From: Pratylenchus scribneri
Taxonomy: Eukaryota; Nematoda; Chromadorea; Rhabditida; Pratylenchidae
Reading direction: 5' to 3'
Assembly: GCA_030063045.1 (NCBI GenBank)
Contig: JAQSEB010000045.1
Span: 1,585,079 to 1,649,078 of the forward strand
DNA length: 64,000 nt
Part shown: piece by piece, positions 35,605-46,811 of the stretch
How the letters are laid out: each line of letters starts with the position of its first letter
Position numbering within the stretch: the stretch's first letter is position 1
Position numbers and translations under genes: made by a program
Notes under the pieces: generated by a model
What the model was told of the DNA's origin: nothing
Databases searched by the model: none
Seen by the model: only the letters and a program-made list of their open reading frames with translations

Positions 35605-36221
35605 ATGCGCCAAACGCTTTTCATCGTTGCATTCAGCCTTCTCGCTTTGACAATTTTGGCTCGAACCCAATTCGATCGACAACAATCTGACGGAAGCAAT
35701 GAGGAGGAGGGCTCAAGTCAAAGTGGAGGTGGTCAATTTGAAATTTGAATCATTTCAATTTAATTAAAATTCAAAACCATATGAAATGAGAATTTGTGGT
35801 TTGGTAAAATTTTGGCTTTTGGTAGATAGTCCAATTTGGGAAAAAAATGACAATTAAAATTTGGACTATTTAGTTCTAAATTTAATTAATCAAAGAGATT
35901 GAAAAAAGAAAAAAAAGGTAGGAAAAATTTTTAAAAAATATTCAAAATGATTATCCAGCAGGTCGAGGAGGTGGTCGTCGTGGTCCGCCGCCCAGAGGAT
36001 TTGGTGGTCAAAATGAAGAAAATAGTGAAGGAAGTGGCAGCAGCGGATACGGTGGAGGCAATCGAGGAGGGGGCCGTGGAAATGGCCCAAGGGGACCTCC
36101 ACCACGTGGTGGGGGCTCATCATCGAATAGCGAAGGAGGCCGTGGACGCGGACAACATGGAGGAGGTCCGGGAGGACCCGGTGGAAGTGGACGATTTGGA
36201 GGAGAACGCGGTCAAGAATAA
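35605..36221 (+). CDS. Secreted Gly/Arg-rich (RGG-box) protein
   Basis: Exon 1 (35605-35728) encodes a clear signal peptide, MRQTLFIVAFSLLALTILA, then an acidic linker with QQSDGSNEEEGSS. It joins exon 2 (35962-36221) through donor GGAG|GTGGTC and acceptor CCAGCAG|GTCGAGG. The second exon is GRGGGRRGPPPRGFGG-like throughout, with RGG, GGPGG and SSGYGGG motifs, and ends in a TAA. Total 127 residues. The exact donor could shift by a few bases without changing the frame. RGG repeats usually bind RNA or act as glycine-rich structural matrix; here the signal peptide implies export. It could be a cuticle or gland-secreted protein. An overlapping 93-codon frame in exon 2 is a shadow. Confidence 0.65.
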
Positions 36222-36504
36222 AAATTAATGGATGAAATGGAAAAGTGAATGAAAATTGTTGAAAAAAAGAATTGTTGATAAATTTTGAATATTTCTATTT
36301 AAAATTTATTATAAAATTGGAATCAAAATTGTAAGTTTTTAATTTACACAAGTAAAAAGAAGATTCTTTTAGCCTTTGCTTATCAATTATTTGCAGAAAA
36401 TGTAAAAAATATATACAATTTCGACAAAATTTACTGTAAAAAAATACATTTTGATTTAAATTGGACATTAGATAAATAATATTCCTATGATTTTCCTATC
36501 ATCG

Positions 36505-39500
36505 TTATATTTCGCGCAACATTGCGCCAATCGGAACACGAAATTTATTTCTACTAAGCACAATTTCATCGCCTCCAACTGCTCCTCCCGAACCTCCGAT
36601 CGTTCGAACTTGACTACTGTTGGATGGGCTATTCAAAAATCGGCGTAGAGTATGCCCATAGGTCATTGTGGAAATGAGTGCATCAATGCAGTTGAGAAAA
36701 TGATTGATTGGCCCAATTTCGGTGGCAATTTGATGGCCCAATATCTGAAAATAATAATAAAATTAAATGTCTATTTATTAAATTTTAAAAACATTAAAAT
36801 GTCCAAAATTGGCATTAATTAAATAATTAAAAATTTATTTATTATTCGAATTAATTTATTTTTTTAAACTTTTAATAATAAATAAATAATTAAATAATAT
36901 TTACTGTTTGAATAATAAAAATGATCAATTGCGGTAGGAAATTCAAGCCCAATTCTGTGCAAATCATCAAAATTACTAGCGAATCAGGCTGAAAAATTCA
37001 AAAAAAATTATAGAAAAAATAATTTTTAATTAAAATAATTATTTAATGTAAATGTTAAATTTTTTAAATAAATTTTACAACAATTTATTTTGATTAATCT
37101 TTTTTTTTCTCCTAACAATGGGTATGGCGCCTTGATTGCAACCCATAAAAATAATTAATGATAAAATAAATAAAGTTGCTCTTTTTTGATCTAATAAAGA
37201 AATGACACCCCCATCCCCCATTGAATTCCGAAAGAATCTAAAAATATCTAAAAAAAATTATAAATATTTTTCAGATAAAGATTTTCTGAAAATTGTGGCT
37301 ATTCTAAAATATTGTTGAATAAAATAAATAATGCTAATAGCTAGCCAATCTGCTGAAGGAAATTAGTAAATTTTAATAAATAGAATTTAATTTTTAAATT
37401 TTGCCTCTATTTTATTGCTGAATTTTGGTGGCTGATTCATTTGCATATTTATTTTGATCATCTTTTGATGTTTTCGCAATTTTACGAGAAAATATGCGCC
37501 AGCAAAAATTATTGTCACACCGCCGAATAATTTTGAGACAATGAAAGCTGAATTAAAATTAGATGTTAATATTTTGAAAGAATAATTAAAATTATATTAT
37601 ATGAAAATAATAAAAAAAAAATAATTTAAAAATAAAAAAATTTTTAAATAAATTTTTTTCTGAATTTAATTATTTTGTAAATTTATTAAAAATTTAATAA
37701 TAAATTTTAATTTACTTGTATTTCCATTTGTCATCAAGCAAGCAAATACATTGCACTCTGAAATGATAATATTTATCAATTAATTTAGAAAATTTTAGGG
37801 TGATTTTAAATTATAATCTATTGTATAAAATTCAAGGTTTAATCGAACCCAACACCTAAATCTACGTAATTTCTATATTTATCAATACTAAAATATTAAC
37901 ATAATAAATATATCTGTAAATTTGGCTTCTTTAAAATTACATGCAATTTTGAATGCTTATACCTGTGATTGGTGGCATCGGAAGAATTTGACAAAATGCG
38001 AATAAATTGATGGCAAAAATGAGAAGTAGCACAAAAACGCAAGCAATCAACACCATTCGACATTGTTTTTCCTGATAGGCATTCAACAATTGAATGGCAA
38101 AAATACGGTCAAGTGTGAGGAAAAGCAATGAATATGGAATCATTGCCATCAAACTTAATAAGGGATGGAAATATATTTTAATTATTCCTTTGAAAATTTT
38201 ATATTTTTTCATTTCGAAATAATTTCATATCCCATTCTTACAAAATTCATAAAATTATTCAAATATTTTGCAAAAAATATCCTAAAATTCAATAAATAAA
38301 AAATCGATCCACTTCTATTTATTTTTAATATGAAATCATTTCTCAACTAACACGAGCCATCTTTGACCGAATGGTTAAAGACTTTGCTTTCTCTTATGAA
38401 AGAGCTATGGTTCGAATCCTCAATGATGAAAAATTTATATAGGCGTGTTTACATTTAAGCAAACCAAAATTGGTTTAAATGCTAATAAAAATAAACTGAG
38501 AGGATTCTTAAAATTTTTTTGCACTTTTTAAATAAAAATTCTTAAATTATTCCCAGCATGTCCAAATTATCAATCAAATTCAATTAATTATGAAATTATC
38601 TTGTTCAGATTATGCTAGCAAATGACTGAATCGTTAATATTTTGGTTTTTTTTAAATGCTAAAGTTCGAATCTTCATGTTTTTTAATAGCGTTCATAAAT
38701 ATATAGGAAAGCAAATTGTCGGTTCAAATTCAAATGCAAAAAACCCAGGTATTTTATTCCTTTTTGTTCTTAATATTTTTACACTTTTTTCAAATAAATT
38801 GTAAATTCTGTTCTTCTAAAGTCTGGAAAGGAAAGGTTTTAAACTCATCAGAGTCACTTATTTTTTATCATTTCAATACAAAATTTTTGAGAAGAAATTA
38901 TTGAAAAATTTAATAAGTATTAGAAATATTTTCTGGTTTATTTAGCAAAAATATTTTTAAGAAATTCAAAATATTTATTAGATAGTAAAAAAGTATTTAA
39001 TAATTAAATTTAATTTTAATCTAAAGAAAAGAAAATTCTTACCATTCAGTAATAATTGTAGTCCAAAAAATTGAGTACGGATTCATGATGCGCCCTAAAA
39101 ATAAAAATAATTTTTAATAAATATTAAAAAATTTAATTTTTTTTTATTATTTTGTAAAAGTTTTACCTTCTGGCCGCCAATGTATTAACATCCAACCAAT
39201 ATGGGGCAATGCCGAACTCATTAAAATTGCCCAACAAATTAAATTGGTAAGCAACAATTTGGAGAGGCCATGTTTATCGTTCTTAAAAATTGAAAGAAAA
39301 TTAAATAATTTTTTGTTGATTTTTATAGGATTTTATAGGATGTCAATTTATTTTAGCTGAATATATATCGAAAAATAAGTATGGGATTCGATTGGGATTA
39401 GTACAAGATGCCAAGTTTTATGGCCCAAAAATGTCAATTTTTCATTAATTTTATGTAAATTCAATAATTTTTGGGTAAACTTATTTTTAAAAATGATTTC

Positions 39501-39662
39501 TACCTGCAATAAATGCTTCGCACGACTAAACAATTGGAATAAAATTCGTAGGACACATTGCAAAGAAAAAGCATAAACACAAAATGAAATGGAATATTCC
39601 ACAACTGTTAAAATATTTGAGAATTCTGACGATGCCATAGAATTTGAATTTGTATTCTCCAT
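36505..39662 (-). CDS. Seven-transmembrane chemoreceptor-like GPCR
   Basis: Eight exons join in consistent phase to give 341 residues: 39504-39662, 39167-39281, 39043-39094, 37963-38153, 37716-37757, 37405-37547, 36905-36988 and 36505-36744. TM1 is in exon 1 and TM2 in exon 2. TM3 and TM4 flank LLFLTLDRIFAIQ (a DR-type motif) in exon 4. A CNVFAC loop is in exon 5, TM5 in exon 6, TM6 in exon 7, and TM7 plus a Ser/Gly-rich tail in exon 8. The intron after exon 6 must use a GC donor (GAG|GCAAAA) to keep the frame. A tRNA-derived SINE sits in the intron before exon 4. It is a nematode-type receptor, but the family (for example SRBC or SRAB) is not settled, and it is distinct from the SRG cluster. 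Confidence 0.65.
38300..38545 (+). mobile_element. tRNA-derived SINE, copy 1
   Basis: The tRNA-like head at about 38361-38430 has an A box TGACCGAATGG, a CTTTC/GAAAG stem and a B box GGTTCGAATCC, followed by CTCAATGATG. The body AAACCAAAATTGGTTTAAATG and AACTGAGAGGATT tail are shared with copies near 54.7 and 57.3 kb. The acceptor stem pairs poorly, so it is not a working tRNA. A more decayed relative, with only GTTCGAATCTTC and AATTGTCGGTTCAAATTC recognisable, lies at about 38610-38870. Both lie in an intron of the receptor gene on the opposite strand. Confidence 0.7.
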
Positions 39663-42600
39663 AGTAATATTTTAATTAAAGAGCTGAAAATGAATTAAAT
39701 TAAATATTAATTTTAGAGATTAATGGAAATTTTATCGATATACTATAATAATGCTAACCTTTTGTCGAATTTTAGAATGAAAATGGCAGGATAAATTAAT
39801 AAGCCAATTTTTTAAAAAAATAATGAATTAAGCTCGCCTGTAGAATTTTTTTTGGTAAAAGTCTACAAATAATATGTTGCAAAGATCGTAGAATTTAAAA
39901 AGGTCGCTTTCATTTTCAACTGCCAAAAAAATACTTAATTTTTTTTTTGAAAAATAATTTTTTGGTAATACAATTCCAAAAAAATTGCCAAAATTTTGTT
40001 ATTCTTTCTAAATTTTTAACAATTTTTTGACCATTTTGTGTCGCATCAGAAAAATGGAAAATTAATTTCCTTTCAATCAACCATATAAATTGCATGCTGA
40101 CATTAACATTTCCCCATTTCCCATTCACTAATTATTCTTTGTTTTACCGTTCATTTTCCCATCAATTTGTTTTCTTTGGGTTTAATTCATTCCCAAAAAT
40201 GTTCGAAGACAAAATACAAATTTTAAATGCTAAGAATTAATGAATTCGGGACAAAAAAGATACAAATTTTTACAAAGAATTTTCCTTGAATCGGAATATT
40301 TTGAATTAATAATTAGGAATTTTGAATTAAGAAAATGACATGCGATTTATTTCAAAAACTAATTTTTGAGGAAATTTGTACTATTTTTTGGTAATAACAT
40401 GGTACAACAGATCATATTCATTTACTTTGTCTAGTCTAAGACATTCTTTTTCTGAATAATAAAAAGGAGCATTTATTATCGAAACATCATTGAAAGTGTC
40501 GAATAAGAATATAGTATAATTTAAAATAATTTGAATGGTTTAAGTATTAGTCCTAAATTTACATACAATTTACCATATGATAGAACTCTCAGGGAGGATC
40601 AAAGGTATGTAAATTTTAATGGTTTTTACAAAAATAGAGGAACGATTTTACATTTATCGGTTCAAAATTAAAAATTGGTTAGACTCCTGAGTAAAATCCT
40701 TAATAAATAATGAATCTTGGACAAAATCAAATTGAATATACGTTATACGGTTTGTGAGTCTCAGGCGTAAATTTATGAACAATTATATTAAAATAATCTC
40801 GACAAATACCATAGGAGAGAGTTATCATAAACAATTTTATTTCACTCTAATTGACCAATCGTTCACAGAATTTTATGGCTGGAAACAAATTTAGTAATGG
40901 CCATAACCCAAATGATTTGCTTAATTTGAAACCACACACGTGTATAAAATTGCAAAATATTAACATTATTTATAAGTAAATTTTGTTAATCTAATAAGCC
41001 AAAAATCTAGCGATAAATTTAGCAATAATTGTTGCTAAAAATGTTGTAAAATTAACTCTAAAAAATGTATCACTTTTAAACTGTTAAAGTAATTTTTTTG
41101 AAAATTTAAACGAAAATTTGAATTAAAAATAAGAAAAAAAAATTGAATAATATAATTGGAAGGCAAATTAATTTAATGGCTAGAGATTAAGCGTTATCAA
41201 AATATTTAACCTTTTTCATAACATCAAATACACTTGGGAATTAATTTTATTATGGGAGTAAAAGCCACATACATAATCTCGATGGAATAATGCCAATAAA
41301 ATTATTTTAGCAAATTTGAAAATATTTTGTTTTGATAATTATAAAAAAGTTCACGTGACAAATGAAAATTATATTAATGGGACTGCTATGAATATTATCC
41401 AAAATTTTGGTTTTTTATTTATTATTTCTCAGGGATTTGACATGGAAATGGAATTTAAAAGGAAATGAAATGCGTGGTAAAACGCAAATATATCATCAAA
41501 GTTCATGTGTGCATTAAATGGTGGGTGGTGGATGGACACGAAATTTATTTTAAATTTATTTAAAATAAAAGTGCAAATTTCTGGTGGCTGTGGACTATTC
41601 CAATAAAATAATTTTCATTCAGGGGAGTACACAAAAAAATATATGTTTGTCTGATTTTCTGGTCTGTTTGGCACTAAAGTGACCAGTGAGAAGAAAATTA
41701 AAAATTTTTGGTACGCTTAAAAACCAATTAAAAGATCTTCATTATGGTACGATGAGCAGCAGTACAGTACAGAGTACACCTCAATTTCAATTAAAAATTT
41801 ACGCTGATAGGATCATTTTTTTTTAATTTCAAAGAACCTAGAAAAATCATATTGCCATTAATTATCAGGAAAGATTTATAAAATGGATTGCGAAGATAGT
41901 GACGAATTTCTAAACTTTAGGAATCAATGACGGTAGAGTCGGAATGAATGTATTTTATAATTGATTATTATATTTTTAGAAGCCTAAATAGGGCTGGAAT
42001 TTATGCGTAAATATTTTTATCATTTTGTACTCTATATGGGTTTATGGACCAAATAAACAAAATTTTATGATTTCTGCAATTTTTTAAAGAAAGTTTATTT
42101 TGCATATTTTTTTTTTGAAAAAATTGTAAACAAAAATCTAATAAAAATTTAAAAATTTCATATTAAATGATTTTGCTTTTTTTATTAAAAATATGTGGCT
42201 TTTTGAAAATTTTTCCAAAATTTGCACATTTTGAATTTTCTTGCTTATAAATCCGAGTCCTAATTTTTATAAAATATATTTTTCTATTGGAATATTTGAA
42301 AAACAAATATAAAAATCTGGTATTGTTGAAAAATGATTAATATTTTAATAAAAAATCTCATTATGAAAATTTAAATTATTATAATTATTGAAAATTTTTG
42401 AACAGATAAGAATTTTTTATGTTTGCCATCTACCAATATTTACTAGGACTATGAACTTTTACGGAAGAGAGTTTTATTGAATTCGAATTCGACTACAAAA
42501 AAGCCGTTTTCTTCAAAAATGAACATTTTATTTATCATGTCTGATGATCATCTACAAAAATTTGAATTTTCTTATTATTAAAGAAATATAAGAATTTATT

Positions 42601-43704
42601 TTGCCAAATTTCAAATGAATTCTATTTGAATGGCACGCAAAATGAATGTTTGATTGTATTTTAATATTCCATGTAAAACTGAGAGAGATATTTTTAATAA
42701 TAAAAAGAAAAAATTTTTTTAGTGCAATTTGAAAGTAAAAGAGGAATAATAATAATAAAGGAAATAATTTTACCAGAAAATATTGTAATATTTAAATTCA
42801 TTAAATAAGGTGTTTTTATTTGCTATTTTTATAATGCCAATTTTATTATTGTGACAATTTTAGTTTCCACCATTGCATTTTTCGTACAATATCGGCGGGA
42901 AGGTGAAATTAAATTTGCAGCCTGCTGGATTTTTATTTTCCATAAATAATTTAATAATGAGGCTCGTTTGTTGTCAAATAGACAAAAAGAATTATCTGTC
43001 AGAAAGCTTTATTATTACTTTTTTGATGTAAATTAATAATAATTAATGAATAAATTGCTTAATGAAAAATTTTTTTGGATGTTTTGGCCCAAAATAGTGT
43101 GTGTCAAAATGCTTATCCTCCCTCCTATTTTATTTCAAAAACCTCCTTTTTTTAATTATAATTTGCCTATAATTTATGTCTAATTGATTTTTTTTATTTC
43201 CCAAGTTCTAATAAGTTAATTAAATACTATTTTAGTCTACACGAGGTTTTTGACAATGCTGAAATCTGGCATCTTCGTTTCTAAATTTTATAATCTGATC
43301 ATGTTATTGCCAGATGATCGATTGAAGGAGAAAATTGTAATTTAAATGGGGAAAGGAAATTATCTAGATAAAAATTAGCCATGCCATTACTGAGAAAAAT
43401 GGTGTAATCGCCCAATTACCATCGCATTGTCAAATTCATTGGGTTTAATAATGCATAAAAATGTTCGTAATTTTTTTAAAAAAATTTTTAAAAAAATTTT
43501 AAACCCATAATGTTTCTCATCTTTTAAATTTTTAAAAAGTTTACTAATTTTATAAAATGTCATTAATCGCAGGGATGAAGAAAGATCAAAAAAAATTAAA
43601 TTGAATAATAATCGAATCGATTAAAATAAAAAGGGATAAGAAAAAAATTAAAATAAAAAGGTGGGACATCAAGATGGCTTGATTTACAATTTTCATTTTT
43701 TAAA
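39663..43704. other. Long AT-rich gene desert
   Basis: About 4 kb without a convincing exon, tandem array or structured RNA on either strand. Only scattered short open frames and homopolymer runs are seen. It contains the upstream flank of the receptor at 39662 and the downstream flank of the one at 43705. Confidence 0.5.
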
Positions 43705-45253
43705 TTAATAAGATTGAATAAAAATGCTAGAATTTCGTAAAGGATTCTGCTGTTGTCTTTGAACTGTTCTTGGAGTAATTTGAGGATGAATTTGTGTATT
43801 TTGATGGGAATGGCTTAAATTGTTGCGAGCACTGGCCAAATGGATGGATCCAATGGAATTATTGTTATGCCGATTGACCGCATCCAACAGAAATATCCAA
43901 TTGTAGAGAATGGCACAAAGGAGGATGTCGAATGCGGCCATTGTGGCTGGCCAACCGCCAATATACCGACTAATTGTGTTGCCGGTGAACTGGAAAAATA
44001 TAAAAAAATATATATTTCCCTAATTTTAAATTAATACCTTTGTGATAGCCAAATTGGTGAATGTCGGAAAAATGTCAAAAATTATTTCACATAAAATTGC
44101 AAATTTTACGGCTCGATAATTCTATTAAATTTAAAAAAATTAATGTTAAAATTATAAATTTTTACAATTCTTTTGCGCATCTCTGCGCCCATCCAAAGGA
44201 AAAATAAAACACTACAAAGCAAATGAATTGATCCAAATGTGATTTTGAGGCAATTATGGCCAATATAATTGAACTTTTTCCCAATGCATATTTGTGGCGC
44301 ACATTTTATTACGGCTGAAATAAAATTTAACTAATTAATTTAATATAAATATATTTTATATTTATTTTTATTTATTTTTTATTAATAATGGCTCTATAAT
44401 TGATTATTTTTAAAAAGCCAAGAATATTAGGTGGTCTAACCTGTTTCTATGTCCAATGGCAATTCCATTGTGTAAAAGCCGAGAACGAGGAGAAAAAACA
44501 TTGGGCTCAGAAAAATGCATAAAATGCAATATTTTTGACGAAATTCGCCTCGAAATTTGAACGGAAAACGAAGAAGCAAAAGACGTTCAACGGTGATGAA
44601 TATGGCCAAAAATGGTTGTAAATATGCATAACAACCACCGACAGCATAAATCCAAAAAATTATATCCAATTGGGTGTACGGGTCGAAGATCACAAAAATC
44701 TGTGTAAATTTTTAAAATATTAGATTTCAATCATATTTGTGAGCTTCGCTCGTTCTTGAATTATGTGAAGTTTTGGCTTTATTTTTTGGGGATACGAATT
44801 AGTAGGATCTCTGATTTACTTAAATTTTCGCTTATATTATTTTAAATTTTAATTTGATTAAAAATAAGACAATTGAATGAATATAAAATGAAATTCTTTC
44901 AATAATTTAATTTTTTTCCAAAATGAGAATTGACATTTAAAAAGTTGAGGTGAATATTTCATAAAGTCAACAAATTACTTCGTATTTCAGAAATTTTTAT
45001 TAATATTTAAAAATTTTACCCTTACTTTTTGAATATTTGCTGGAATTGAAAAAAGGAGTCCAACGGCATGGAAAGCAAGGAATAATTGCATTACTGGTTG
45101 CAATTTGATTACATCAAATTTGAAGAATTTTTTGCCAAAAAATTGGGCAAAAACCAATAAATTAAGCAGTAAAAACAATGAAATTATTTGATTAGCCAAA
45201 ATAAGCCAATATTGAAAACGACTCAAAAAAGCCAAAATTTCTGTTTCGTTCAT
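43705..45253 (-). CDS. Seven-transmembrane chemoreceptor-like GPCR
   Basis: Five exons, 45026-45253, 44441-44699, 44166-44314, 44038-44121 and 43705-43989, join in phase to give 334 residues. Exon 1 carries TM1 and TM2. Exon 2 carries TM3, with FITVERLLLLRFPFK at its cytoplasmic end, and TM4. Exon 3 has TM5, exon 4 TM6 with FAILCEIIFDIFP, and exon 5 TM7 followed by an Asn/Gln-rich tail. It shares no close sequence with the SRG cluster, and its relation to the receptor at 36.5-39.7 kb is only in general layout. It is likely a nematode chemoreceptor or peptide receptor; the family is not assigned. Confidence 0.65.
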
Positions 45254-45728
45254 TCCTAAAATGAATATAAATTATTTAGTGCCTTTTCAAATTTATTTTT
45301 GAAATAAAAAAGGTGCAATTTTTATATATTTGACTAAAAAGAATTTCATACTAAAATAATCTACAATTTGAAGTAATATTTTTTGACTTTTTTATAATTA
45401 AATAATTAATTCATATTTTAAATTTTATATTTATAAGGGAAATTGAAAATAACATATCTAAAACTGCTATGAAAATGTCATTTTTGACAGCTTTTTAATA
45501 TCTAAAAAATTTAACAAATAAAAATAAGAAAGGATTTTTTACATATTTTCTGGAAATTTTACAAATTTTGTTTTAATTTTCACTTCCCATCACGCAATAA
45601 TTCAAATTCATTTCGTTGATTAAATGTCAATGAATGGCGTGAATGTGGGCGGCGATAAATGCAAATTCTGATGAAAGTAAATTGCATCAGAAAATGAGTG
45701 AAATTATGCGAATTCTACAGTTGTTCAC
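45254..45728. other. Intergenic, no gene recognised
   Basis: AT-rich flank between the receptor start and the 5' end of the LTR element; no features seen. Confidence 0.4.
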
Positions 45729-46106
45729 TGTCGTGACCGATGTTCATTCAAAGATTGTTTGATGATGATTTGATGATTGACATTTTTACATTTCTGGATT
45801 TTTACATTTAATTCACATTTATTAATTTTGTCCTTTCCATTTACATTTGGTTTCCATCCCAATTCCCCAATTTTGCTTTGTCATTGGCCTACGCCAACGT
45901 CTTTTGTGCTCGTTTTTGGCCCCCAAAAGCTTTGTCATTGTAGTTTTATTTAATGTTTGGCTTGTTCCCCCATTATTACCATTCCACTGATCATTCACAA
46001 AAGTAAAGCGAATAATTCACAAATAAATTGCTTGGATAAAATATAATTTTATTGGACTCAGTAAAAAGAGTATTTGGATTATTGTTGAGTCAATTGGGAT
46101 TCAACA
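45729..46106 (+). repeat. Inferred 5' LTR
   Basis: Starts TGTCGTGACC and is inferred to end in CA at 46106 (TTGGGATTCAACA), about 378 bp. The final boundary is set only by the TG...CA rule and the primer-site position, since the 3' copy is truncated. AATAAA occurs near 46022. Confidence 0.5.
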
Positions 46107-46109
46107 AAG

Positions 46110-46122
46110 TGGTGCCACGACC
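46110..46122 (+). other. Putative primer-binding site
   Basis: TGGTGCCACGACC begins with TGG, complementary to a tRNA CCA end, and lies three bases after the inferred LTR. The tRNA was not identified. Confidence 0.4.
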
Positions 46123-46214
46123 AATTTGGAAAATTCGAGCCATTGGGGCATAAATTTGGTATGCCATTGGGGCAAAAACTATTGGTTTTGGTCGTAAAAA
46201 TAAAATTAATTTGA

Positions 46215-46811
46215 ATTCCCCTGCCTAAGGGAAAACTGGCTTCAATCTTCAATCGAGTGGAACGTGTCTCATCAAGAAGGCCGCGAATTGAACGATCACC
46301 CGACAACAGAAGACGAGACGATAGACCAGCTCATCGACGACCAACACCGGCACAGATTTTGATCGAAAGAAGTCGGAGAATTGCGAATCGTCGGCCAAAT
46401 AACAACAGAGAACGACGCCAATCCCCGCAAATTCAACAACAAGTACCGCCACCTCAAATCCAACCGGTCGTCATCCAAGTGCCCGTTCCCCAAATTCCAC
46501 CGCATCAACCTTTTTGGCCCAGACCCCCATTTCTACCAAGGGTCTTCTGGAACGCAAATTTTCAACAACGCCCACAGGCCATCCACCAAGCCCATCAACA
46601 TCAGCAGCAGCAAAGTCGGCAGCAGCGTCCGAATCAAAGGCAACGTAATTTTGATCGGCATCGACCCAGCACTAGCCAACGACATCAATACAATCGACGA
46701 ACTTTTGTGAGGCGTGGCTATGGCGGACGTCCTGCAAATCACCATCAAGTCACTCCGCGATCGGCTCCAAGGGCTCATTATGGACACCAACGAGATAGAC
46801 TTTGCCATTGA
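46215..46811 (+). CDS. Arg/Pro/Gln-rich leader frame overlapping gag start
   Basis: An open frame of about 198 codons without any ATG upstream of its conserved-looking body. It is rich in Arg, Gln and Pro (RRPRIERSPDNRRRDDRP, then IQVPVPQIPPHQPF). It overlaps the first 92 bases of the gag frame, in another phase. Base composition changes sharply to GC-richer here. It may be an N-terminal gag extension reached by frameshift or splicing, or one lost by a small indel. Coding is inferred from composition only. Confidence 0.4.
   Translation: MPLPKGKLASIFNRVERVSSRRPRIERSPDNRRRDDRPAHRRPTPAQILIERSRRIANRRPNNNRERRQSPQIQQQVPPPQIQPVVIQVPVPQIPPHQPFWPRPPFLPRVFWNANFQQRPQAIHQAHQHQQQQSRQQRPNQRQRNFDRHRPSTSQRHQYNRRTFVRRGYGGRPANHHQVTPRSAPRAHYGHQRDRLCH

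Noticed and set aside
35947..36228. 93-codon Val/Glu-rich frame
   Set aside because: Off-frame shadow of the Gly/Arg-rich exon, which has a signal-peptide exon in the proper phase.
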